Notes: generated by a model from the sequence alone, not told the origin. 64,000 nucleotides of DNA from Sphingomonas liriopis (GCF_024211255.1 NZ_JAMLDY010000015.1:23750-87749); one strand, 5' to 3'; counted from the stretch's first letter, positions 23,879 through 33,799 are shown. Numbers and translations are program-made.

Positions 23879-26620
23879 TCAGAAGCGCGAACGCAGCGTG
23901 ATGCCGTAGGTGCGCGGTTCGGCGAGGAAGGCCGCGGCGATCGCATTGCCGGTCGCGAAATTGGGCGAGCCGAACTGCGTCACCTGCGACTGGCTGCCCG
24001 CCCCCTGGAAGGGCGCGGAGAAGGCGACCTGTTGGTAGCGGGTGTCGAGCACGTTCTGCCCCCAGAATTCCACCGCCCAGCGCTGGTCGCGCCCGCGGAT
24101 GCCGACGCGCGCGTTGACCAGGAAGAAGCCGTCCTGGCGCTTTTCGGCGAACAGGTCCGACCCGGTATTATAGTCGCTGGTCAGGCGGCTATCGACGTAG
24201 AACAGCGCCGAGAGGCCGTTCCCGCCGATCGCAGGCGTCCAGCTCGCCGAGCTGGTGACGGTGTGGCGCGGCGCGTTCGACATCTGGTTGCCGGGCAGCA
24301 GGAACAGCGCGGCGTTGAGCGCCTCGCCCGCGTCGCTGCCGACCAGATTGTCGCGATACTGGGTATGCGCGTAGGTATAGCCGAGGTTGAAGGTGACGTC
24401 GGGGGTCGGATAGGCGCCCGCCTCGATCTCGAACCCCTGCGTCACCACGCCGGCCTTGACGCCGCCGGTGCAGGTGCCGGTCGCCGAGGATTCGTCGCGA
24501 TCCGCGCCGCCCAGGCTCGCGTTGCAGGCGCTGATGTTCTGGACGATGTAGTTGGTGCCGTTGAAGGTGTTGAGCTGGAAGTTCTTGAACGCCGAGCGGA
24601 AGCCGGCGAGGTTGGCGGTGAACTTCGCGCTGCTGTACTTGATGCCGACCTCGAACGCCTGGACGGTTTCGGGGTCGAAGCGCAGGTTGCTTGCACTCGC
24701 CGCGGTCGGCGTCGCGAAGACGGTGGCGGTGAGGTCCGACCGGTCGAGGTTGTAGCCGCCCGCCTTGTAGCCGCGCGCATAGGAGGCGTAGAGCAGGGTG
24801 CTCGGCGCGGGCTTCCACGACAGCACGCCGGTGCCGGTGAACTGGCCCTCGCGCATCGAATCCTTGATCGGCACGCCGGTCAGCGCCGCGGTCGAATTGC
24901 CGGTGCAGGTCAGCGTGATGATGCCCGCCGCCAGCGTGCGCGCGGTCGCGTTGCTGCTGGCGAGCAGCGGCGCCAGATTGGCCTGCTGCACCGGGCAGAC
25001 GGTGTTGTTGTTGTTGAAGCTGGCGTCGAGCGACTTGTGTTCGTTAGTGTAGCGCAGGCCGCCGGTCACGCTGAGCGTGTCGGTGATGCGCAGGATGTTG
25101 TGGGTGAAGAAGGCGAAATTCTCGCTCGTCTGGTTGTAGACGTCGCGCAGGCTGCCGCGGTCGTTGAGCGTGCCGAGCAGGTCGATGCCGGCGATGATCT
25201 GCGGCCCCACCGCAGGCGTCAGCACGGCGCGGCCGGCGGCGCTGAGGCAGCCGGTGGCGGCGGGGTTGCGCAGCGCGGCGGTCGGGTTGATCGTCGCGAC
25301 GATGCGGCACGCGGCGAAGGCGCCGTACTGCGTGCCGAACTTCAGATTGTCGACGACCTGCAGCTTTTCGTGCGCGTAATAGCCGCCGACCAGCCAGTCG
25401 AGGCGGTTGCCGAACAGGCTGCCCGACAGGCGCGTTTCCTGCGTGAAGGTGTGGAACTGGCGATAGGCGTTGCCGTCGTCGGGGCGATAGCCGATATCGA
25501 CGTTGCCGTAATCGATGTCGGCGGCGCCGCCCGATTTATATTCGCGATACGCGCTGATCGAAATGAGCTGCACCTGGCCGATGTTCCAGCCGATGCGCGC
25601 CGAGCCGCCGTAGTCGGTGGTGACGTTGCTGTAGGCGCGGCCCTTCGTATTGGCGATCTGGCGGTTGTAGGGATCGCCGTCGCTGGGCAGCACGCCGCCG
25701 AGGCTCTGCAGGATCGAGACGATCCGGTTCTGCGGGGCGACGGTGAAGTCGCCGGGCGTGCCGGGCGTGGGATCGACCTTTTCACGGGTATCGACATAGA
25801 CCGCGCCGCAGCACTTTTCGTCGCGATGCGTATAGTCGCCGATCAAGCGGATCGAGAAGTCCGAGCTCGGCTTGAAGAACAGCTGGCCGCGGACGAAATA
25901 GCGGTTGCGGTCGTTATAGTCGGTGTTGTTGACGACGTCGCGATAGAAGCCGTCGCGCTTGCCGTAGACGCCGTCGATGCGGAAGGCGAGGACGTCCTTC
26001 AGCACCGGGCCGGTCAGCGCGCCGGCAAGGCGCACGGCGTCGTAGTTGCCGTAGCTCGCCTCGCCATAGCCGCCGAACTTGAATTCGGGATATTTGGTGT
26101 AGATGCTGATCGCGCCGGCCGACGAATTGCGCCCCGACAGCGTGCCCTGCGGCCCGCGCAGCACCTCGATCCGCTCGACTTCGCCGAGGTCGTTGAGGCC
26201 CGAGCCGGTTCGGCTGCGATAGACGCCGTCGATGAACACCGCGACCGAGCTTTCGAGGCCGGGGTTGTCGCCCACCGTGCCGATGCCGCGCAGGCGGGCG
26301 GTGGCGTTGGCTTCCGAACCGGTCGACGAGACGATCAGCGACGGCGCGAGCTGCGCCATCTGGCGGATGTCCGTCGCGCCCGAATTCTGCAATGCGGCGG
26401 TGCTGTAGGCGCTGACCGCGATCGGCACGTTCGACAGGCGCTGCGACCGGCGGGTCGCGGTGACGATGATGTCGGCGCTGTTCTTCGACGCGTCCTGCTG
26501 CGCCTTGTCGGCTTCGGCCTGTTTCGCGGTCGGTGCGACGCCGCGCAACCCTTGCGCATGTCCCGACGTCGACACGCCGGCACAGGTCGTGGCGGCCAGC
26601 AGATACACCCATTTACGCAT
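23879..26620 (-). CDS. TonB-dependent receptor, large
   Basis: This is a 913-residue outer-membrane receptor with a signal peptide (to about SGHAQG), a TonB-box-like DIIVTATRR, a plug domain with RLRGIGTVGDN and IEVLRGPQGTLSGRN, and a barrel ending in LRSRF. The barrel contains several cysteines in long extracellular loops (for example CCGAVYVDTREK), which is unusual and may form disulfides. The substrate is unknown. It shares its strand with the chemoreceptor 50 bp downstream and is divergent from the catalase. Confidence 0.92.
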   Translation of the reverse strand: MRKWVYLLAATTCAGVSTSGHAQGLRGVAPTAKQAEADKAQQDASKNSADIIVTATRRSQRLSNVPIAVSAYSTAALQNSGATDIRQMAQLAPSLIVSSTGSEANATARLRGIGTVGDNPGLESSVAVFIDGVYRSRTGSGLNDLGEVERIEVLRGPQGTLSGRNSSAGAISIYTKYPEFKFGGYGEASYGNYDAVRLAGALTGPVLKDVLAFRIDGVYGKRDGFYRDVVNNTDYNDRNRYFVRGQLFFKPSSDFSIRLIGDYTHRDEKCCGAVYVDTREKVDPTPGTPGDFTVAPQNRIVSILQSLGGVLPSDGDPYNRQIANTKGRAYSNVTTDYGGSARIGWNIGQVQLISISAYREYKSGGAADIDYGNVDIGYRPDDGNAYRQFHTFTQETRLSGSLFGNRLDWLVGGYYAHEKLQVVDNLKFGTQYGAFAACRIVATINPTAALRNPAATGCLSAAGRAVLTPAVGPQIIAGIDLLGTLNDRGSLRDVYNQTSENFAFFTHNILRITDTLSVTGGLRYTNEHKSLDASFNNNNTVCPVQQANLAPLLASSNATARTLAAGIITLTCTGNSTAALTGVPIKDSMREGQFTGTGVLSWKPAPSTLLYASYARGYKAGGYNLDRSDLTATVFATPTAASASNLRFDPETVQAFEVGIKYSSAKFTANLAGFRSAFKNFQLNTFNGTNYIVQNISACNASLGGADRDESSATGTCTGGVKAGVVTQGFEIEAGAYPTPDVTFNLGYTYAHTQYRDNLVGSDAGEALNAALFLLPGNQMSNAPRHTVTSSASWTPAIGGNGLSALFYVDSRLTSDYNTGSDLFAEKRQDGFFLVNARVGIRGRDQRWAVEFWGQNVLDTRYQQVAFSAPFQGAGSQSQVTQFGSPNFATGNAIAAAFLAEPRTYGITLRSRF

Positions 26621-26820
26621 TGATGATGCCCACTCTTTCGGTTGTTTCCCCGACGGTTGACCTGCACGAAAGAGGATAATGACGCGTTAATCGTGTCCGA
26701 TTCCGGCCGGTTTTATCGGTCGATACGGGTGGAGGGGCAGGGCCGGTCGAATATTGGCGTCACGGTGCAACCTGCGGATCGTCCCGACCGTTGGCGTCGG
26801 GACTTTATCAGGGATCCCGC

Positions 26821-28908
26821 ATGACCAGCCATACCGACCTTCACCCCGGCAACGGCGGCGAAACGCATCAGGCGACCGATGCCGATCATCCCGTGCTGAC
26901 CACCAACCACGGCACGCCGATCAGCGACAACCAGAACCAGTTGAAGGCCGGCGCCCGCGGCCCGGTGCTGCTGGAGGACGAGGTCTATCGCGAGAAGATC
27001 AACCATTTCGATCACGAGCGCATCCCCGAGCGGATCGTCCATGCCCGCGGGTCTGCGGCGCACGGCTATTTCGAATGCACCGAAAGCCTCGCCGACATCA
27101 CCGTCGCCGACCTGTTCAGCAAGAAGGGCCAGCGTACCGAGGTGTTCACCCGCTTCTCGACCGTCGCGGGCGGAGCGGGATCGGTCGACACGCCGCGCGA
27201 CGTGCGCGGCTTCGCGGTGAAATTCTACACGCGTGAGGGCAATTGGGACCTCGTCGGCAACAACATCCCGGTGTTCTTCATCCAGGATGCGATCAAATTC
27301 CCCGACCTGATCCACGCTGCCAAGATGGAGGCCGACCGCGGCTATCCGCAGGCGGCGACCGCGCACGACACCTTCTGGGACTTCATCAGTTTGATGCCCG
27401 AATCGACCCACATGATCATGTGGGCGATGTCGGACCGCACGCTGCCGCGCACCTTTGCCAATATGGAGGGGTTCGGCGTCCACACCTTCCGCTTCATCAA
27501 CAAGGAAGGAAAGAGCACCTTCGTCAAGTTCCACTGGAAGCCGAAGGCGGGCCTCGCCTCGACGATCTGGGACGAGACGGTGAAGATCGCCGGCGCCGAT
27601 CCCGATTTCCAGCGCCGCGACCTGTTCGAGCGGATCGACCGCGGCGATTTCCCGACGTGGGAATTGGGCGTGCAGCTGTTCGACGAGGAGTTCGCCAACA
27701 GCCAGCCCTACGACGTGCTTGACGCGACCAAGATCATCCCGGAGGAAGTGCTGCCGGTGAAGATCGTCGGCAAGATGGTGCTCGATCGCTATCCCGACAA
27801 TTTCTTTGCCGAGACCGAGCAGGCGGCGTTCGTGCCGAGCCATGTCGTGCCGGGCATCGGCTTCTCCAACGATCCGCTGCTGCAGGGGCGGTTGTTCTCC
27901 TATACCGATACGCAGCTGTCGCGGCTGGGGTCGGTGAACTTCCACCAGCTGCCGATCAATGCGGCCAAGGGGCGCGCCGAGGCGGCGGGCTGCCCCTTCA
28001 TGAACCAGCAGCGCGACGGGCATATGCAGATGGCGGTGCCCAAGGGGCGTGCGAACTACGAGCCCAACAGCCTCGCCAAGGTCGGCGAGGAGGCCGGCGC
28101 GCGCGAGGACCCGGACAAGGGGTACAAGACCTTCCCGTCGGAGGAAGAGGGCCAGAAGCTGCGCATCCGGCCGGAGAGCTTCGCGGATCATTACAGCCAG
28201 GCGCGATTGTTCTTCCGCTCGATCGATCCGGCGGAGCAGGCGCATCTCGCCTCGGCACTGGTGTTCGAACTGTCCAAGGTCGGCATCGAGCATATCCGCA
28301 CCGCGGTGATGGCGAATCTGCGCAACGTCGACGAGGACCTGGCCGCGCGCGTTGCCGACGGGCTGGCGATGGACTTGCCGGAAGCGTCACCGACCGCGGC
28401 GCCGGTGCTCGACATGGACCCGTCGCCGGCGCTGCGGATCATCCGCGGGCCGCTCGAGAAGCATACGCTTGAGGGGCGCTCGGTCGGTATCCTGATCGCC
28501 GACGGCAGCGATGCCAAGGCGCTGGCGTCGCTCAAGGATGCGGTGAAGGACGCCGGCGGGCGTGCCATCGTCGTAGCGCCGAAGGTCGGCAAGGTGCCGC
28601 TGTCGGACGGATCGTCGGTGGCGGCGGATTCGCAGCTGTTCGGCCAGCCCTCGGCGACGCTCGATGCCTGCGCGGTGATCCTGTCGAAGGAGGCGACCGC
28701 CAAGCTCGTCAAGGAAGGCGCGGCGGTGCAATGGGTGATGGATGCGTTCGGGCATCTGAAGGCGATCGGCTTCAATGCCGAGGCCAAGCCGTTGCTCGAC
28801 AAGGCGGGCGTCGAGGCGGACGAGGGCGTGACCGATCTGGGTGGCTTCGTCGAGGCGGCGAAGAAGCGCTATTGGGATCGCGAACCGAACGTCCGTACGC
28901 TGGCGTGA
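26821..28908 (+). CDS. katE: Large-subunit (clade 2) catalase, KatE/HPII type
   Basis: This is a 695-residue catalase. The distal heme His lies in [15 protein letters not shown], Asn in the [17 protein letters not shown] segment, and the proximal heme Tyr in [10 protein letters not shown]-terminal GATase1/DJ-1-like domain (about residues 545-690, starting [10 protein letters not shown]) marks the large-subunit clade. The enzyme disproportionates hydrogen peroxide. The ATG at 26821 follows CAGGGATCCCGC; a TTG ten codons upstream is rejected. The divergent region 26621-26820 upstream is comparatively AT-rich and has no gene. Confidence 0.95.
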   Translation: MTSHTDLHPGNGGETHQATDADHPVLTTNHGTPISDNQNQLKAGARGPVLLEDEVYREKINHFDHERIPERIVHARGSAAHGYFECTESLADITVADLFSKKGQRTEVFTRFSTVAGGAGSVDTPRDVRGFAVKFYTREGNWDLVGNNIPVFFIQDAIKFPDLIHAAKMEADRGYPQAATAHDTFWDFISLMPESTHMIMWAMSDRTLPRTFANMEGFGVHTFRFINKEGKSTFVKFHWKPKAGLASTIWDETVKIAGADPDFQRRDLFERIDRGDFPTWELGVQLFDEEFANSQPYDVLDATKIIPEEVLPVKIVGKMVLDRYPDNFFAETEQAAFVPSHVVPGIGFSNDPLLQGRLFSYTDTQLSRLGSVNFHQLPINAAKGRAEAAGCPFMNQQRDGHMQMAVPKGRANYEPNSLAKVGEEAGAREDPDKGYKTFPSEEEGQKLRIRPESFADHYSQARLFFRSIDPAEQAHLASALVFELSKVGIEHIRTAVMANLRNVDEDLAARVADGLAMDLPEASPTAAPVLDMDPSPALRIIRGPLEKHTLEGRSVGILIADGSDAKALASLKDAVKDAGGRAIVVAPKVGKVPLSDGSSVAADSQLFGQPSATLDACAVILSKEATAKLVKEGAAVQWVMDAFGHLKAIGFNAEAKPLLDKAGVEADEGVTDLGGFVEAAKKRYWDREPNVRTLA

Positions 28909-28931
28909 AGACGGCGTGATCGTCGCGCCGG

Positions 28932-29501
28932 TCAGCGCGCGACGATCACCTGCCAGCGGCGCGTGGCGCGGACGGGGGTGACCCGCCAGTCGCGCGCCGT
29001 TTCGTGCAGGAACCGGGTGTGGATGCCCGCGGCGTGCTGCGCGAAATCGTAGAAGTCGATGCGATGGTGCGCGAGGATCAGGCGGCCACCGGGGCGTAGC
29101 GCCGCGACGCATTCGCGGGCGACCTGTGCCATCGCGTGGCGGTCGAGATAATAGAGCAGTTCGGCGATGAGAATCGCATCGTAGGTGCAGCGCGGCGGGC
29201 GGGCGGGGAGCGCCAGCTCGATCGCGCGGGCGCGGGGGTAGGGGCGGATCGCCTGTGCGGTCAGCCGCGTGCCCTCCGCGGTGCCCTCGGTCGCATCGAG
29301 GCGGAGCGCGCGCGGGGCGAGTTCGGCGCTGTTCGAGCCGTTGCCGCTGGCGAGTTCGAGCACGCGGCCGATGGGGCCCGGGCCCAGCGCGTGGAGGATC
29401 GCGGTACGCTTGACCGCCTCGTCGCGGTTGCGGAACGTGCCCCATGGATCGGCGTCGGCGGCGAATTTGTCGGCGAAGCCGTCGAGGCGGATCGCGCTCA
29501 T
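28932..29501 (-). CDS. SAM-dependent methyltransferase, NodS-like
   Basis: This is a 189-residue class I methyltransferase. The SAM-binding motif I is VLELASGNGSNS and the acidic motif II follows as LRLDATEG. The N-terminus (KFAADADPWGTF) matches the NodS family, whose founding member N-methylates the deacetylated end of Nod-factor chitooligosaccharides. It is the last gene of a four-gene operon; its ATG overlaps the PIG-L stop (ATGA at 29498-29501). Methylation of an amino group freed by the deacetylase is an inference from that order. Confidence 0.85.
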   Translation of the reverse strand: MSAIRLDGFADKFAADADPWGTFRNRDEAVKRTAILHALGPGPIGRVLELASGNGSNSAELAPRALRLDATEGTAEGTRLTAQAIRPYPRARAIELALPARPPRCTYDAILIAELLYYLDRHAMAQVARECVAALRPGGRLILAHHRIDFYDFAQHAAGIHTRFLHETARDWRVTPVRATRRWQVIVAR

Positions 29502-30136
29502 CGCCGCAGCTCGACGAACGTCTCGATCGGGTGCGCGAAGGCGGCGAGTTCGTGGGCCGCGATCGCGAAGCCGGCGGGGTCGTCGCGGATCATCCCCAAT
29601 TGCGTCGCGTGGAGGCGGATCAGCGAGCGTTTGGCGGCCGTTCCACCCGGCACGACGAGCGTGCGGGCCCGCGCGCCGATCGCGGTGCGCGGTGGCCAGA
29701 CCTGATAGGTCAGGCGGCGCGCGCGGCCGGGCAGGCGATGCAACGCCGCCGCCACGGCCTGGTGATCGGGGTGCGCATCGCTCGCCGCCGGGCCGACGAT
29801 CAGGTCGATGCCGCGGGTCAGGCGGCGGAGGGTGCCGGACGGTACGCCATCGGAGAGGCGGCTGTCGGGCAGGCCGAGGAAGGCGACGTCGCCCGCCGGG
29901 ATGCCGAGCCGGCGCAGCGCGCGCAGGCTTTCGCGGCGGCGTGCGGCGATCAGGCGGGGGCGGGGCCAGCGCAGGCTGCCGGGATGCGAGGCGGCGCCAT
30001 CGCTGACGATCGCGACGCCCACGCGCGTGCCGCGGCGGCGGAGCAGCTGGATCAGGCCGGCGGCGCCGATGACCTCGTCATCGGGATGCGGCGCGACGAT
30101 CAATGCCCGCCGCGGGCGACGCAGCGCCAGCCTCAC
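29498..30136 (-). CDS. PIG-L family deacetylase
   Basis: This is a 212-residue LmbE/PIG-L hydrolase. The zinc motif appears as PHPDDE at about residues 17-22, and the second metal site as DAHPDH in the middle. Family members remove an acetyl group from N-acetylglucosamine in lipid- or cofactor-linked substrates (GlcNAc-PI, MshB, BshB). It overlaps the genes on both sides by 4 bp. Together with a glycosyltransferase and a methyltransferase this suggests an amino-sugar-containing product. Confidence 0.88.
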   Translation of the reverse strand: MRLALRRPRRALIVAPHPDDEVIGAAGLIQLLRRRGTRVGVAIVSDGAASHPGSLRWPRPRLIAARRRESLRALRRLGIPAGDVAFLGLPDSRLSDGVPSGTLRRLTRGIDLIVGPAASDAHPDHQAVAAALHRLPGRARRLTYQVWPPRTAIGARARTLVVPGGTAAKRSLIRLHATQLGMIRDDPAGFAIAAHELAAFAHPIETFVELRR

Positions 30137-31122
30137 AGCGATGGCGACAGCAGGCCGTCGCGCACCGCGCGGCCGACGCGCAGCCGCTGCGCATCGGGGG
30201 CGGGCTGGCGCAGATAGACGGCGAGGTCGGCGAGCAGCGCGGACAGCGGATGGTCGAGGAATTGCCCGGCGAGCCCGACCGCGGCCTGCGCGAGCGCGAT
30301 GGCGCGTTCCGCCGCGTCGGTCACGGCGAGCCGCGTCGCGGCGATGCGTGCGAGCCGGGCCTCGCCGTCGTGCTCGAACCAGTCGACGGCGGCGCGGCGG
30401 ACGAAGGCCGCGGCCTGATCGGCAAGCCAGAACGCCTCAGCGAGCCGGGCGGCCTGGAACGGATCGTCGGCGCGGCCGGTGGCGACGAGATGGTCGCGGA
30501 CCTGATCGCACAGCCCGGCGATGCCGCCGGCGTGGACCGCGACGAAGCGCAGCGCGCCGCCGCTGAAATACGGTTCGCGCGCGTAGGAATCGGGTTCGCC
30601 GATCGCGGCGTCGTCGTCGACCGCCACGTCGGGCCAGCGGACCCGATGCGTCTCCGACCGCTGCATCCCGGTCGTCCGCCACCAGTCGCGGTCGACGACC
30701 GGCGGTGTCGCGGCGAGGTCGAGCAGCAGCAGGCGGGTGCCGCCGTCGCCCTGCGCGGTGACCAGCGCATGGGTCAGGACGCCGGCGCCCGAGGCGTAGC
30801 TCTTGGCGCCGCGCAGCCGCCCGTCGGCGAGGGCCAGCGGCTCGCCGGGCAGCGCGGCGTTCCACACGCCGAGCATCGCCCCACCGGCGAGCGCGTGGCG
30901 CAGCCGCGCGACCTGATCGGGGTTGCCGTAGCGCTGGACGATCTGCCCGGCGTCGACATGCCCCTCCAGCAGCCGGCCGAGCGGCAGATCGCGCCGGCCG
31001 GTGGCATGGAGCGGGCGCAGGATCGCGAGATACTCGGCGGCATCGCGCGGGTCGCGCGGCGGCGCATGATCCCAGCCCGCCGCCGCGATCGCCGCGCGCA
31101 GGCGGATCGCCATGTCGGTCAT
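30133..31122 (-). CDS. Acyl-CoA dehydrogenase-like protein
   Basis: This 329-residue protein has the fold elements of acyl-CoA dehydrogenases, including LRGAKSYASGAGVLTHALV in the central flavin-binding beta domain and a C-terminal helical bundle (ADQAAAFVRRAAVDW). It is shorter than the usual 380 residues, mainly at the N-terminus. I cannot find the catalytic glutamate context typical of the enzymes. It may bind flavin and act on an acyl group carried by a protein, or be structural. The ATG overlaps the glycosyltransferase stop. Confidence 0.75.
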   Translation of the reverse strand: MTDMAIRLRAAIAAAGWDHAPPRDPRDAAEYLAILRPLHATGRRDLPLGRLLEGHVDAGQIVQRYGNPDQVARLRHALAGGAMLGVWNAALPGEPLALADGRLRGAKSYASGAGVLTHALVTAQGDGGTRLLLLDLAATPPVVDRDWWRTTGMQRSETHRVRWPDVAVDDDAAIGEPDSYAREPYFSGGALRFVAVHAGGIAGLCDQVRDHLVATGRADDPFQAARLAEAFWLADQAAAFVRRAAVDWFEHDGEARLARIAATRLAVTDAAERAIALAQAAVGLAGQFLDHPLSALLADLAVYLRQPAPDAQRLRVGRAVRDGLLSPSL

Positions 31123-32150
31123 GCCGCCACCTCGCATAATGCCGCCTCGAGCCGGGCCAATGCCTCCTCCGCTTCGGCGAGCGAGACGCCGTCGGTCGGC
31201 AGCGAGGCGGCGGGGACGATGCGCATCGCGAACGCCTCCGCATTGGCGCAATCGCGCGCGACGCCCAGGATATGGTCGCCGGTCAGCCCCAGCCGCTCGG
31301 CCAGCCGCAGGCGCACCGCGGAATCGTCGATCGTCGCGAAGGCGTGGCGGGCGGCGGCCTGCGCGGCCCATTGCCATGCCGCGCCGTCGGGATGCGACAT
31401 GCGCGGCGCCTGGCCGTCGTCGAGCGCGCGCAAGGCGCTGGCGAGCCCCTGTACGGCGCGGCCGTGGCGGCGCGACGAGGTTTCGACCAGCATCGCGCCG
31501 TCGCGCCGCACGCGCAGGCCTGCGCGTGCGGCATCGTCGAGCAGCGTCGCATCCTCGGCGAAGGGCAGCGGTCGGAACCCGCCGATCGCGCGATAGGCGG
31601 CCGCGCGGATCGCGATATTGGCGCCGCCGCTGAAATGATGCGTGTCGCGCGCTTCCCACGGCACCGGATCGACCAGCCGGCGATAGGCGTGGAGGCGGTC
31701 GTAATAGCGCTCGATCCGCGCCTGTTCGGGGTCGGCGGTGGCGGCGCGGCGGACGATCCGGCCGGCGGCGACATCGGCCGAAGCCAAAGCGGCGCGGCCC
31801 GCGGCGATCCAGCCGCGGCGCGGCTGGCTGTCGGCGTCGGTGGTGAACAGCAGCCCGTCGCGCGTGCCCAGCCGGTCGAGCCCCATCGCCATCGCGGCAC
31901 GGCGCGCGGCGCCGGCATTGGGCTCGCCCGCGGCATCGCCGACCGCGACGTCGAGCGCGAAGGGATGAAGCGCCGCGTTGCGCCGCAGCCATTCGGCGCT
32001 GCCGCCGTCGTCGCCGTCGAGATACAGGCAGACCGCCATCGCTGGCTCGTCCGCCGCCAGCGCGGACAGTGCTGCGAACAGCGCCGGCAACGCCGCCGCC
32101 TCGTCACGGGCGGGGATGCAGACGATGACGGGCAATGGCACGGGCATCAT
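31119..32150 (-). CDS. Family 2 glycosyltransferase
   Basis: This is a 343-residue GT-A protein. VIVCIPARDEAA starts the nucleotide-sugar domain, the DxD-type metal site is TDADSQP, and the acceptor region reads GGFRPLPFAEDATLLDDA. No membrane helix is apparent, so it is probably soluble or peripheral. It is the first gene of the overlapping operon, translated from an ATG at 32150 (a second ATG follows directly). It should transfer a sugar or start glycan assembly; donor and acceptor are unknown. Confidence 0.85.
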   Translation of the reverse strand: MMPVPLPVIVCIPARDEAAALPALFAALSALAADEPAMAVCLYLDGDDGGSAEWLRRNAALHPFALDVAVGDAAGEPNAGAARRAAMAMGLDRLGTRDGLLFTTDADSQPRRGWIAAGRAALASADVAAGRIVRRAATADPEQARIERYYDRLHAYRRLVDPVPWEARDTHHFSGGANIAIRAAAYRAIGGFRPLPFAEDATLLDDAARAGLRVRRDGAMLVETSSRRHGRAVQGLASALRALDDGQAPRMSHPDGAAWQWAAQAAARHAFATIDDSAVRLRLAERLGLTGDHILGVARDCANAEAFAMRIVPAASLPTDGVSLAEAEEALARLEAALCEVAA

Positions 32151-32253
32151 GCCTCCAACGACGGCGGTGATGCCGGCCCTTGCCGTAGCGCAAGTCGGGG
32201 GGTGGTCCACTATATCTGGATCAAGTTTAACGCGTTATCGGCGCATATCGCCC

Positions 32254-33315
32254 TCAGGGGATCAGGCGCTGGTCGCGCAGTTGCGCGAACAGGTCGAAGA
32301 AGGCGTCGTCGGTCGGCTGGTAGGCGGTGAAGCCCAGCCGGCGGCTCTTCGACATATCGGTCACCACCTCGATCGGGCGGCCCAGATCGGCGTCGGTATG
32401 CCAGGGCGAGGCGAGCCGCGACAGATCGGCTTCGGCGAGTCCTTCGCGTGCGGCGATGGCGCGCCACAGGCCGGCGTCATCCGCCATCTGCGCTTCGAGC
32501 GGGCGGACGGTGCCGTCGAACGGCGCGGCCTCCACCCCGAACCAGTCGGCGATCCGCGGCCACATCCAGCTCCAGCGGAAGACGTCGCCATCGACGACGT
32601 TGAAGGCTTCGTTCGCCGCGGCGGGCGTGGTTGCCGCCCACAGCAGGTGCCGCGCGAGCTGGCGCGCGTCGGTCATGTCGGTGAGGCCGTTCCACTGCGC
32701 CGCCGAGCCGGGGAAGGTGAACGGCCGCCCGGTCTCGCGGCACAGCGTCGCATAGGCGGCGAGCGTCGTCCCCATGTTCATCGCATTGCCGACCGCCATG
32801 CCGATCACCGTATGCGGGCGGTGGACGCTCCACGTGAAGCCGTCGCGCGCCGCCGCGGCGAACAGTTCGTCCTCCTGCGCGTAGTAGAAATTGGCGACGT
32901 CGAGCCTGGGCTGCTCCTCGCGGAACGGCGTCTGGGGAAGGTGGCCCTGGCCGTAGCTTTCGAAGGGGCCGAGATAATGTTTGAGGCCGGTGACCAGCGC
33001 GACGTGGCGCGGGGCGGTCGGCGCCGGCAGGCCGTCGAGCAGGTTGCGGACCATCGCGCCGTTGACGCGGATATTCTCCGCCTCGCTGTCCTGCCGCGCC
33101 CAGGTGGTGACGAACACCGCGTCGGGGTGGACGTCGGCGAGCGCCGCGGCGGTCCCGGCGGCGTCCTGCAGATCGGCGGCGACGGGCGTCACGCCCGGCT
33201 GCGCGTTCGGCCGCCGCGCGAGACCATGCACCGTCCAGCCCTGTTCGACCAAATGCGCCGCCGTCGCGCTGCCGATGATACCGCTCGCGCCTACTACCAA
33301 TGCCGTCCGGCCCAT
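32254..33315 (-). CDS. PRISE-type (progesterone 5-beta-reductase/iridoid synthase-like) SDR
   Basis: This is a 353-residue extended SDR. It has a GASGIIGS cofactor motif and the PRISE signatures TGLKHYLGP (with catalytic Lys), NFYYAQED (catalytic Tyr) and WSVHRPHTVIG. The family reduces the double bond of enones with NADPH. The start MGRTALVV at 33315 is preferred to the 33378 frame. It is divergent from an HxlR regulator, with about 100 bp between the starts. That suggests induction by an electrophilic enone or quinone. Bacterial members are known but few are characterised. Confidence 0.85.
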   Translation of the reverse strand: MGRTALVVGASGIIGSATAAHLVEQGWTVHGLARRPNAQPGVTPVAADLQDAAGTAAALADVHPDAVFVTTWARQDSEAENIRVNGAMVRNLLDGLPAPTAPRHVALVTGLKHYLGPFESYGQGHLPQTPFREEQPRLDVANFYYAQEDELFAAAARDGFTWSVHRPHTVIGMAVGNAMNMGTTLAAYATLCRETGRPFTFPGSAAQWNGLTDMTDARQLARHLLWAATTPAAANEAFNVVDGDVFRWSWMWPRIADWFGVEAAPFDGTVRPLEAQMADDAGLWRAIAAREGLAEADLSRLASPWHTDADLGRPIEVVTDMSKSRRLGFTAYQPTDDAFFDLFAQLRDQRLIP

Positions 33316-33412
33316 CGTCCATGCTCCTGCGTTAGGATGACGAGCTAGGCAGCGGGCGGAACGGATGCCAGACGGCACCGTTCAGGGACCCAGGCACCCT
33401 AAGGTAACCAGC

Positions 33413-33793
33413 ATGCGACCCGGCAGCCCCGACGAGACATGGCGCGAGGATTGCGCGCCGCGCCGCGTGCTCGAACTGTTCGCGACCAAATGGACGAGCA
33501 TGATCCTGCACACGCTGCACGGCCGGCATGACGACGCGGCGCGGACGGGGGTGCTGCTGCGCAGCCTGCCGGGGATTTCGAAGAAGATGCTGACGCAGAC
33601 GCTGCGCGACATGGAGGGCAGCGGGTTGGTGTCGCGCCACGTCGGCAGCGTCGTGCCGCCGGCGGTGGAATATCGCCTGACGCCGCTGGGCGTGCGCTGC
33701 GTCGAGCCGGTCGAGCTGCTCTATGCGTGGGGGCGGGACAATGCCGATGCGCTGGACGCGCTGGGGACGCGGCCGACGGCGCGGCGGGGGTGA
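33413..33793 (+). CDS. HxlR family transcriptional regulator
   Basis: This is a 126-residue winged-helix protein of the MarR-like HxlR family. The pattern EDCAPRRVLELFATKWTSMIL with a cysteine near residue 15 is typical, as are LRSLPGISKKMLTQTLRDME (recognition helix) and PPAVEYRLTPLG (wing). The N-terminal Cys commonly senses electrophiles. The start at 33413 is supported by AAGG eight bases upstream; the longer frame from 33365 is possible. It is divergent from the PRISE-type reductase and probably controls it. Confidence 0.9.
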   Translation: MRPGSPDETWREDCAPRRVLELFATKWTSMILHTLHGRHDDAARTGVLLRSLPGISKKMLTQTLRDMEGSGLVSRHVGSVVPPAVEYRLTPLGVRCVEPVELLYAWGRDNADALDALGTRPTARRG

Positions 33794-33799
33794 GCCCCC

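Noticed and set aside
26640..32250. Shared ACGCGTTA words upstream of the large TonB receptor and the glycosyltransferase
   Set aside because: The match is only eight bases and the surrounding sequence and spacing differ; chance is a sufficient explanation.
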